From Tomocerus qinae (Eukaryota; Arthropoda; Collembola; Entomobryomorpha; Tomoceridae), in NCBI GenBank assembly GCA_020055645.1, contig CM034549.1:24263930-24327929 (forward strand): 64,000 nt of DNA, written 5' to 3'. A program made the translations under genes and the position numbers. The notes under the pieces were generated by a model, which did no database searches, had not been told where the DNA came from, and saw only the letters and a program-made list of their open reading frames with translations. The stretch's first letter is position 1; each line of letters begins with the position of its first letter. This document shows, piece after piece, positions 1 to 9,966 of the stretch.

Positions 1-1250
1 TTTGACCCCCAAAATTTCCATTCTGTCCCTGATTATTATTTTGACCACCACCATTTCCATTATTTGGATTGAAATTTCCGTTTTGTCCCTGATTGTTATT
101 TTGACCACCGCCATTTCCATTATTTGAATTATTATTTCCATTCTGTCCCTGATTGTTGTTTTGGCCCCAGCCATTTCCATTGTTTGAATTATTATTTCCA
201 TTCTGCCCTTGATTGTTATTTTGGCCACCGCCATTTCCATTATTTGGATTAAAATTTCCGTTCTGTCCCTGATTGTTATTTTGACCACCTCCATTTCCGC
301 TATTTGAATTAAAATTTCCATTCTGTCCCTGATTATTATTTTGACCACCTCCATTTCCATTATTTGGATTAAAATTTCCGCTCTGTCCCTGATTGTTATT
401 TTGACCACCTCCATTTCCATTATTTGAATTAAAATTTCCATTCTGTCCCTGATTATTATTTTGACCCCCGCCATTTCCATTGTTTGAATTATTATTTCCG
501 TTTTGTCCCTGATTGCTAGATTGGCCCCCTCCATTTCCATTGTTTGAATTATTATTTCCATTCTGACCTTGATTGTTGTTTTGGCCCCCGCTATTTCCAT
601 TATTTGGATTAAAATTTCCTCCTCTCATTCCCTGATTATCATTTTGGCTCCAGCCATTTCCATTATTTGAATTATTATTTCCATTCTGTCCCATATTGTT
701 GTTTTGGCCCCCGCCATTTCCATTGTTTGAATTATTATTTCCATTCTGCCCATGATTGTCATTTTGACCCCCGCCATTTCCATTATTTGGATTAAAATTT
801 CCTCCTCTCATTCCCTGATTATCATTTTGGCTCCAGCCATTTCCATTATTTGAATTATTATTTCCATTCTGTCCCTGATTGTTGTTTTGGCCCCAGCCAT
901 TTCCATTGTTTGAATTATTATTTCCATTCTGCCCATGATTGTCATTTTGACCACCGCCATTTCCATTATTTGGATTAAAATTTCCTCCTCTCATTCCCTG
1001 ATTATCATTTTGGCTCCAGCCATTTCCATTATTTGAATTATTGTTACCGCTCTGTCCTTGATTGTTAGATTGACCACCTCCATTTCCATTATTTGAATTA
1101 TTGTTTCCGCCCTGTCCCTGATTGTTAGATTGACCACCTCCATTTCCATTGTTTGAATTATTGTTTCCGCCCTGTCCCTGATTGTTAGATTGACCACCTC
1201 CATTTCCATTATTTGAATTACTATTCCCGTTCTGATTGTTATTAGTATTT
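1..1250 (-). repeat. Coding tandem repeat, 60/63-bp units with a 183-bp higher-order period
   Basis: Units of 60 bp follow one another in phase across about 1.25 kb, so each adds 20 codons. Three 63-bp variants start at 601, 784 and 967, exactly 183 bp apart. A block of three units (63+60+60) has therefore been amplified as one, which indicates unequal exchange. The 63-bp variant encodes NGNGWSQNDNQGMRGG instead of the Gly-Gly-Gln form. All units stay in the frame of the host exon. Other frames are also open because the period is a multiple of three. Confidence 0.95.
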
Positions 1251-4200
1251 CCATTCATATCCTGTCCTGTATTGTACTGCTGTTTCTGATTATTCATATC
1301 AGCCGATGTTTGGGTAGATGCATTTGGGTCGCTTGTACTTTTTGTAGCAGGATCAGGAGTCACAATTTTCCAAGGAACTACAAGTCCATTTGTGTCTCGA
1401 GAAATCCGTTTGCGGCTTTTTTCTTTGATCATTTTACTGTAAAAATTGAAATGCTTACCTACATTATGATTCCAAGTACTAGATGGGACGCTATTAGTTT
1501 GAGATTTTTTATATTTTTCTGCTTCGGAACCCTGCATTGGTCCTGTATTTGTTTGCAGCGGATTTGCCATATCCACATCCGTAGTTGTAGCTCCGGAAGA
1601 TTGTTCAGAAGGATTATTTGGAAATCTACTTCGCATATTTTTGAAAGGATTTGAAAGGCTGGGCATATATTTCCACTTCTTATTTGGAGATCCACTATCT
1701 TGATTTACCTTACTTTCTTTTTCTGTAGGAGAAACTGGAGTCGGGGTTTTTGATCCGGAATTAAAATTTTGTTTGTTTGAAATTCCAGCATCGCTAGATT
1801 GTCCTGAGGGATTATTTTGGTGATACTTTACTTTATGCCCATCCTCAGTCTCGTCTTTTTCATCTGTATTTGAATCTATAATTCTGTCAGTGTCCAAATT
1901 CGAAGGAACCCAATTCCTAATTTTCCGTTCGAACATTTCCAAAGTACCCTGTTTTTGAAACAACATGAATGTTGGCCCAACATCTCTTGCAACTCTATCT
2001 TGATGAATATCTGAGTTGTGTTCATTCTCAACATTTACCTGTGTAGATTCAACTGGCCTACCCCCATCAGCCGGCTCTGGTCTCTTCATGCTTTCAAATT
2101 GTACTTTCTGTTGAGATATTCCATTGGAGCCTAAAATTTTGGGAATGAGGTGAATATTTATTTGATTCAAGCCAAATATTCAATCTAAAATTTCCATTTG
2201 CTAAAATTACATACAATGACTAGCCCGAATTTTAGTTTAAAAGCACTAGGCATTTAAGGATTTTATTGACATATTTATGTCCAAGGTTTGACTATATCAA
2301 ATACTAGTAAACCCAGCTAAGGGGCAAATCTAGCCCTCAAGAGAAATTCAGCAGGCCACGCATCACAGTAATAAAAACAATTTCGAAATTCGAAAACATC
2401 CCATTAGGTTATTATATTAACCTTGTAACTGCAAAGTATATTTAAATTAATATACTTTTATTTTCTACAGTGGTAGGCAAAATTAGCTGCAGCCCCAAAT
2501 TCCTGATAAAAAGGACTGTAGATTGTAGCATCAAATACAGAGAACATTGAAAGACTCTATTTTCGAAAAAGCTCCCACAAAGTTACCAAAAAGCTCCCTT
2601 TGAAAATCAAAAAAATTCGATTCCCCGTGGGATTTTGGAAAAACATACAAAATCCATGAGTACAACTTAAGAATAAAATATTTTAAAAAAATAAATAGTG
2701 GTACCCAGTACTGTTATTTAATTCTACAAAAAAATGTCACAACTGGCCAAAAGGAATCAAGAGGGTAGTAAAAAGTAAACCCAGCTCTACTAAATAATCT
2801 TGTTGAATAAGTTTGTCGATGTAGCAGAACCAATTTGGATTAGAAGTTTTGAAATGCTATTTAATACGCACATTACTATCATTACGAAATGTTCCCTTTC
2901 GCTAATCATTTCCATTCGATCACCCATCACCATTCAGCCTATGTTTTCTATTATTATTTTGATTAACTAGTTGAATCCTAGCACACAAAGTGTGCTAGAA
3001 AATGTTGCAATCAGTAAATTTCTAGCGACTGCGCATTGGCCCGAATTTCATAGACCGTTGATTGGACTCAGTAGTCTAGGCTTTGCTCATTTACAAAATA
3101 TTACCCTTGCTCATTAGTTACAAAATATTACGGACATAGATACAAACATTTATTCAAGAATAGTGAAAGAATCCCATGCGCATGCCCCAGTTTATGTTTA
3201 TGTAGAGTAAAGATAATAGTATGAAACGACTCATTTCGATGGTTTAGAAGAATTGGGCTTGCGCATTTTGCTTTTAAGTACCCTGTATATATTACGTGTG
3301 CAGTTGATGGGAGGAGAAGGTACTCAAAAGTGTTGCAGTCAGCACTTGCGTCACACATGTGGGAGAGGGTTTTTGCGTTACGTAATATATGCAGGTTTCC
3401 TAGGTTCTCCCTACCACACGTACATACATACATATATATATTATGTCGTAGACTGGGAGGGAAAGGTGACTGGGAGGGATATAATGTCCCTCTCCGTCTA
3501 GACTGGGTGGGATAGCTCTGTACCGCTAGCGGTACCGAACCATGAGGTTTCCGACTGGGAGGGATAGGTTGTAAAGGATTGATATGAATGATTCTACGTG
3601 TATAAGTGCCACAACTATCGCAGATTTTAGATTACTCTTACATGTTTTATTCACTGTAATCATTATTTTCTATAATATTCATAAATGTTAAGTATATTGC
3701 ACTCTTTGTATGTCATAATTAAATCATAATTTATTATTATCGCAGATTTTAGGTTACTCTTACATTTTTTATTTATTGTAATCCTTATTTTCAATAATAT
3801 TCATAAATATTAATTATAATATTGCATTTTTTGTATCAGTCATAATTAAATCATAATTTAATTAAGTCAAGATTGGAATTCAAATGGTTAAGTATGTTAC
3901 ACTGCTATGCTACGTTTGTTGGCAGTAAAGTAAGTCTAAGAGCGTGTGGAAGTATCACTTTCAGCAAGGTTTACATTTACTATGAAGAGTTATAAGCTGA
4001 ATTACATAGAGGTTGCTGTTTTGTGGGAAGTTAGGGAAGTGAGTTTCATTTAAATTTACTTTTTTTAATAAGACAAAATGGAATTTCCGCAATAGCAGCG
4101 TAATCTACTTAACCATTTGACTGTCAATCTTGACTTAATAATTTATGATTTAATTATCACTGATACAAAAAGGGCAATATACTGAATATTTTTAAATATT

Positions 4201-5511
4201 ATAGAAAATAATGATTACAGTGAATAAAACATGTAAGAGTAATCTAAAATCTGCGATAGTTGTGGCACTTATACACGTAGAATCATTCATATCAATCCTT
4301 TACAACCTATCCCTCCCAGTCGGAAACCTCATGGTTCGGTACCGCTAGCGGTACAGAGCTATCCCACCCAGTCTAGACGGAGAGGGACATTATATCCCTC
4401 CCAGTCACCTTTCCCTCCCAGTCTACGACATATATATATATATAGACAGGTAAATTTATTGCTTTATCAAGTCTGCGATTATATATAGAGATGAAATATC
4501 AATTTATTCGTTTTCAAAAATAAAAGGAGAATCCCTAACAATATTTATCTCAAATGGCTTGGAAAATATGATTATTGCCCAGATCTTTGAAATAAAAGTC
4601 CCTATTGTGAGATGCAAGGAATGTACCCGTAATTTTCTATAATGTCAATGTCAATAAAAACCTTTACTGTAGCTTTGTGAATAAATTATCTATTGATTAT
4701 CTTTAAGTTCTTACTCACATGTAGAACTTGGTGGTCCAATATCACACCTTCCAATGGCACATACAATTTTCTCCACACTTGTTAATTGTTCATAAGGATA
4801 AACATGATTTTCGGCCACGATATCTGGTAGCCATTTGTGTCGTGGATAAAACCATTCATCCCATTCAACATGAAGTGTTGGAAATGTACTAGAAAATAAA
4901 TCAGAAAATGTAGAACTATGCTAAATCATTGGTCTTTATGTACGATGCAAGGGGAAACCTTGTTGAGTGTGCTACAAACATTATTTGTAGACAAAAAATT
5001 ATCATTCACATTATATTATTTAGAAGATACGAAATAAATATGACATTTTTGGATAGAAGGTTAGCTGTTGTAGATTTTACTTAAAATAAATGTACCGTGC
5101 ATAAGCGATGAGAGCATAATACAATTCAGGTTGACTGGAGAGTCTTTTCAAGACTATGAAGACATCCTCTTCAAAAGCATCTTGTAGCTCTTCTTCAGCC
5201 CGAATAATAATTAACGGACTTGACACACTTTCTTCTTCCTTCATGATGAGTATTTCCTGCCCAAAATCTTCTTCCCCTGGGAAATAATACCGAACCGAAT
5301 CATTTTCCACTTTTTGAATGAGTTTTACATCCCCTTCCAATTTTCCTTCCTCTAGGTTTCGGCTTTGTTCAACGAGGAAATCAGATAGGTTGGTTTTTTC
5401 TGATTCACTTATTTGTGGATCCAATGCTGATACGTTGTTGAGTATAAACAATGGCATCACTAATAACACGGATGTGATGAAAAATGACATTGATCTGTAG
5501 AACATTGTCAT
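1..5511 (-). CDS. Secreted Asn/Gly/Gln-rich tandem-repeat protein (3' end outside window)
   Basis: I do not recognise this family. Three exons fit by splice borders and phase: 5511-5081, 4888-4719 and 2130 to beyond base 1. The donor after TTTAA (GTAAAA) joins the TTTTCTAG acceptor to make an Asn codon. The next donor (GTGAGTAAG) joins the acceptor at 2131-2132 to make a Cys codon. The protein starts MTMFYRS with a signal peptide of about 29 residues (core FFITSVLLVMPLF). An acidic region of about 115 residues follows, then a Trp/Tyr-rich stretch (HVEWDEWFYPRHKW) ending in a short Cys cluster (VCAIGRC). A polar disordered region of about 290 residues leads into tandem units of 20-21 residues of the type NGNGGGQNNNQGQNGN from about residue 493. 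At least 420 residues are repeat. The ATG at 5511 has A at -3; the one at 5505 is an alternative. Probably extracellular; function unknown. Confidence 0.82.
2131..3443. other. Intron 2 of the Asn-rich gene, segment 3' of the transposon (in gene orientation)
   Basis: AT-rich sequence with no coding frame I can defend. The acceptor side at 2131-2140 reads TTTTAG on the minus strand after a pyrimidine-rich run. Short TACA/TA microsatellite sequence lies at 3418-3441, directly beside the transposon. Small open frames at 3128-3501 overlap on both strands and look fortuitous. Confidence 0.6.
3444..4430. mobile_element. Non-autonomous DNA transposon with long terminal inverted repeats (MITE-like)
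   Basis: Bases from 3444 inward (tgtcgtagactggg...) reappear as the reverse complement ending at 4430 (...cccagtctacgaca), near-identical for over 200 bp and recognisable for about 320 bp (right arm 4108-4430, left arm 3444-3893). The left arm is longer because a 122-bp segment is duplicated in direct orientation (starting about 3618 and 3740). The core of about 210 bp has no open frame resembling a transposase, so the element is non-autonomous. Each arm holds four copies of GACTGGGnGGGA and a perfect 16-bp palindrome (3520-3535 and 4339-4354), plausible transposase binding sites. TA flanks both ends, but the flanks are TA-rich, so the target duplication is uncertain. It sits in intron 2 of the Asn-rich protein gene. 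Superfamily not assigned. Confidence 0.88.
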
Positions 5512-6334
5512 TTTGAAACTCTTTTGTTTTGCAAGACAAAAAAATGTGAAAAATATCAAGGCATCAAGGAATGGATGCCTTCGTATTAACAGTACGAGTA
5601 AATTAAATGCTTCTGCTCTAGTTGTGGACTACTTATGTACAAGTACCCTTAATAAATCATGCCCATACTTGTCGGTTGTCTTTTGCTACATATTTCACAT
5701 ATTTAACCTTTTGTCTTGATAATATTTGAGACAATGCAAATTGATTGCTGATTGTTTTCCATTAGTATCTCATTATTTATGCTGCGAAAATTACTGTTTG
5801 TGTATTTTCTGAATCTATCATACATTACGGCTTTGTTTGTGTCATTTTATGTTACCAGTGTCATTTTCTTCCAAATCATCCGCTCAACCATAAATTTCAT
5901 CAATAATCCATTTTTATAGCATTTTGTGTAAAAATGCCATAATTTGTAAGTTAAGAGCAAGAGGACAGTTTAACTGCATGGTATTAATTATGTCCGAAAT
6001 GTACCTAATATTAATACTATTGTGCACGTGGGTATATAAACAGTTTTATAGTGTTAATAAATCCAAACTATATGAAATGTTATGTACTAAAGTTATGCTA
6101 TGTACACAGAAACTCAAAATAAATAAAATATGTGCATAGAACCCTGAATTCCTTATGAACATTAATAGATCGTTTAATTTTCAAGCACAGTATTCAGACA
6201 TTAATGAATAACAAATCAATTTTATTTTGTATAGTAATGTGATAGTCAAGGTTAACATGTACAAATGCTATTCGAAGGAATTGTCTTTGCAATATCAAAT
6301 ATATTCAGTAGATGCACGCAATAAAATAGCTTCT
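5512..6334. other. Intergenic: upstream of the Asn-rich gene, downstream of the BTB gene
   Basis: About 0.8 kb of AT-rich sequence between the start of the Asn-rich secreted protein and the stop of the BTB-BACK gene, both read on the minus strand. It should hold the promoter of the first and the 3' UTR of the second. I see no conserved element or convincing coding frame. Confidence 0.5.
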
Positions 6335-8281
6335 TTACTGGTACCTAGGATGATAGTCAGAAGTTCCATAAGTTACCATTGGAAGACCAACAGTTTGAGA
6401 ACGAGCCCAAGATGACGACTGGTTATGATTGTAGACAGGGGCAGCCTGTTGATTGTGCATGGATGGAGTATTGACTCTCATGGTGGCAATTTGGTTCATA
6501 GAATTAGCTGGTAAATTCCTCCGAGGTGGAGGTGGCACATTTTTAGGATTGTGTACCTGCACATTGCAGTTAATCATCAGTAGGCATCTCATAATGACAC
6601 AAACTTTAAATGAGTTACCTTTGTATCATAGTAGTAAGATTCATAAAACTCCCTTTCCTTATTCGTAATCGGATATGGAGACGGAAGACTTTCGAGTTCC
6701 TGTTTAGGATCTTTACGAGGTCTACTGATGAAAAGCAGCTGTGGCAAATTAGCTCTAGGAAAATAAAATTTATATTTTTTAAAAGAATACTACAATTTAA
6801 AATGATTAGTAATGGATTTTCTTATAAAATTCCTAAAGACTCTTAGAGTCTGCTCTACTCGTATTTACCTCTCTTTAGGAGATATATCGAAATGCATCAG
6901 AACATTGAGACATTCAGTATCTGTAAGGATGTTTTTAGTTGCAACATGAAATGTAAATTCCTTTCGACTCATCAGAGGAAATCTTATAAGAGGCAAAACC
7001 TTTTGAAGAACGTATCGATAATTCTGGGTAGTCAAATCAAGTTTTTGTCGTTTGCATTCTTCTACAGCCCATCTGAAATTTTATGCGACAAAATAGAATA
7101 TTTAATATTAAAATTAAAGCAGATCAGGGGTAAAAACATTTTTATATTCAATTCAATTATGAATTAAATGATATTATATTGTTTTGCACCTAATTGCAGC
7201 TGAAAATAATTCCAATTCATTAACGAGCAGTTCGTCACTTGCTAAGATTTGACTCAATTCATCTGCATTAAGTTGAAGAAAATCGTCTTCGTGTATAACA
7301 AAGCTAATATTCCTGTATGACATATAAAGTACGTCTTAAACATGATAATTGCAAATGCTAATTATAATTTCTTTAAATCAATATTTGAATATTTATCCGT
7401 GGAGAGTACCGCCTCAAAAATTGTCTTGCTTGAGTTGATATGCTTGACTCCCCCAAAGCTTCAGCACTCAGAAGCACACTAACAACATTTTTACAGCTAA
7501 TGTTTGCCATAATGAATTCTCCAGTTTGCCCAATCAGTTTTCCAATCCCGTACTTCTTGGCCAGGTAAAGCACAGCAGTTGCATCTTTTACTTGCACTTC
7601 AAACTCATCGGTGTAAATAAACTAGTGAAGAAAAAAATTACTAAGCCTCTGCTACAATAAAGTAACTCAATCAATCCACTTATACATCGCCTACGTCCTT
7701 TTTAGTTACGCAATCGTCATAGTCAATTAAAATTAGCATAATATTTATGATAAACATCAGTAATGACATTTTTCTTAATTTCAATTACTACAAAAATATT
7801 TAAATCTCATTCCGTGCTTTGATACCTTTAAAAATGCGATGAAAGCATCTGGCTCGACATCTCCTACAGTAACATTGACAGTTTTATTAGGGGAGGATCC
7901 CTCGAACAATCCTTCAAAAACTGACGAAGCGAGGCAAAGAATGAATTTATGAGCAGAGATTTCCTTCCGATGAAGTTGGCCAACATGGAATTTGACATCG
8001 GCAAAATATCCATAGTGCAAGCACTGAGTCAATTTGTCCTTAATTGTGTAGCAAGTCTCCCTCCAGTCATTGTTGAGACTGTTGTTGCTGTGAGCTATGT
8101 CAACCTCAACGAGTTCTTCAATGGTCAGATTGGGATTTCTTTCTTTGTTGCTGCTTAGAAAACGATTCATAGTTAAACGATGGCTATCAACTTGATGTGA
8201 AATTACCTGAGCCAAGTTGCAGAATAAATCGAAATTGAAATAAGGAGAAAATATTTGGGGTTGTTGATGTGGACAGGACAT
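6335..8281 (-). CDS. BTB-BACK domain protein (BTBD family-like, no PHR domain)
   Basis: Six exons join in phase: 8281-7826, 7621-7410, 7312-7190, 7072-6869, 6754-6619 and 6556-6335, giving 450 residues. A BTB fold occupies about residues 78-190 (FADVKFHVG, AHKFILCLASSVFEGLF, FLKFIYTDE, AVLYLAKKYGI). A BACK domain follows at about 200-310 (VSVLLSAEALGES, LFSAAIRWAVEECKRQ). BTB domains dimerise and in many BTB-BACK proteins bind Cullin-3 to recruit ubiquitylation substrates. That role is known for relatives and inferred here. BTBD1/2/3/6 normally end in a PHR domain. Here the tail of about 130 residues is Pro/Gln/Asn-rich (VPPPPRR) and lacks it. Residue 38 (base 8170) is an alternative start. 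Introns are short (62-204 bp). Confidence 0.93.
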
Positions 8282-8950
8282 TTCATTCTATTACACAGAA
8301 AATGAAACATCTGGAATTTTTAACGTTCCTATCACTAGTGTGTAATCATTGCTGCATAGTCTACGTACATTCAGAACGTAATGTTGATCTGTATATTACG
8401 TATTAAATTTCCAATAAGCATTAGTTGCTATATTATTCATGAATACGCGTTAAAACCAAGAACAGTGTAAGGGGCGGAAATAGGACGTAGTTTTTCCCTA
8501 TAACGGATTAGGCACTGTAAGAATGCCATTTTTCAATCTATGTACATATTTTTTGCAACATAATATGTATCGGATATTAAATCTCTAACCTGTGTAGATT
8601 TCACAATGGATCATTTACCTTTTACTTATGCTACAACATTTTGAATTAGAAACAATGCGCAATGGTTTTATATTTTACATTGCATTCTTATAGCTAGTAT
8701 GGTTTTGGTAAGCATAGGTAAAAAATATTCTCTATACTTGAATTTACCAACTTTCTACTTTTATTTCATCTACAGTTAAATGTAATATAAAAATGAGAGC
8801 ATCTTCATTTGTTAGCACACGGTGAATATGCTACTGAAAACCAATTTTATTGAAACATTTTAGTAAAAGTATAATACAAATATTTTACAATAAATTATGT
8901 TTTCATAAACTATCTTAGTAATAGTATAAAATCATAGGATGTAGCATATT
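8282..8950. other. Intergenic spacer
   Basis: About 670 bp upstream of the BTB-BACK gene and downstream of the poly-Asn secreted protein gene. AT-rich, with no coding frame or recognisable element seen. Confidence 0.5.
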
Positions 8951-9866
8951 TCAAATGCATGCTAGTCCACTGACAGGCAAAACTGGCGGAGAGCATCCTG
9001 TATAACTTATTGTTAATGTAGCTAGTGTACCTGAGGCGAAAGTCGTCGCTACAGACGTTACCGAAATAGTTGTCGTTATAGTAGTGGCTGCTCCAAAATT
9101 AATCCTAGCTTTCTCAAGGTCATTAAGATCATCCTGGGGTTGAGGGGTCGTCTCATCATTACTAATCTCATCGTTAATGTAACTAGAATAAGGAGTTTCA
9201 GTTGTCGTGTATGCAAAATCACTATCGGGATTAATTTCATCATTTTGCTCTTCTTCATATACATCCCTCGAGGAATAAATTGCGGTTGTTGAATCCTCAA
9301 CTGGAACATCTGCATTTGGAAATCCAATTACAGACGGAAGTGGACGATGCTCTTCCAAAAATTTGGCTACTTCAGCTGGTTCTGAAATTCGCGTGTTTCC
9401 AATGCTGAGGATCATAGCTGGAGAAGCTTCCACTGGTACGTAATTTCCTTCGACTTCCCTACGACGTCGTCCGGCACAAGCTGAGAACATCCCCGCTGCT
9501 GGTGCTACTGTGCAAGTTCGGAATGCGGGGACTGTGATTGTAGACACTTCACACAAGACACAAAAAATTATTCTACTAATCCAAAAATTTGCCAATACAT
9601 TTTTGCAAATTACAGTCAAATTCAAAAATGTTCCTAATCTATGTTTATTGTGACTTACCAGTGCGTACAACTGTCCTAGTTATTGTTCTTGCTCCAAATA
9701 TGTTATTGTTATTATTGTTATTGTTGTTATTATTATTTCCCCCATTAAGGAGATTTAGTGCAGGAATGGCAAAACTTAATTGTTTTCCATTTTTAGGCTT
9801 TCCAATTGAGGATTCGGTAAAAATAAGAACCAAAATGGTGATACATATTGAGATTAAAACCTTCAT
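8951..9866 (-). CDS. Secreted protein with poly-Asn run and basic RRRR site
   Basis: Two exons, 9866-9659 and 9546-8951, join in phase (G|TG makes Val) across a 112-bp intron with a GTAAGT donor. The protein is 267 residues. The ATG at 9866 (AAAATGA context) is chosen over 9911 because it starts directly with a signal peptide, MKVLISICITILVLIF, of about 22 residues. An uninterrupted run of 12 Asn follows near residue 42. A region with few cysteines (RTCTVAP, FSACAGRRRREV) contains a basic RRRR cluster that could be a proprotein-convertase site. The second half is acidic and Thr-rich. The C terminus holds two Cys (YTGCSPP, GLACI). Family and function unknown. Secretion is inferred from the signal peptide. 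Confidence 0.85.
9698..9736 (-). repeat. AAT/AAC trinucleotide run encoding poly-Asn
   Basis: Twelve consecutive Asn codons, a mix of AAT and AAC, lie in exon 1 of the secreted protein gene at 8951-9866. Such runs usually vary in length between individuals. Confidence 0.9.
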
Positions 9867-9953
9867 TTTCCAAGAGTTATGTATGCAGAGAATTGTACCG
9901 TTCAACCTCAACTATCATACTGAATTACTAGTCTCCAATTTAATACCTAGAGA

Positions 9954-9961
9954 TATTTATA
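9954..9961 (-). promoter_or_regulatory. Candidate TATA box of the poly-Asn secreted protein gene
   Basis: TATAAATA on the minus strand lies about 90 bases upstream of the ATG at 9866. An arthropod-type initiator TCAGTA is found with its A at 9921, about 40 bases downstream of the TATA box, slightly farther than the usual 30. Only motif match and position support this. Confidence 0.45.
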
Positions 9962-9966
9962 AATCT

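Noticed and set aside
991..1254. Minus-strand 87-codon frame with MEMEVVNLTIRDRAETI repeats
   Set aside because: Out-of-frame reading of the Asn/Gly/Gln array. The true frame is fixed by the splice phase and runs open from 2130 to the edge.
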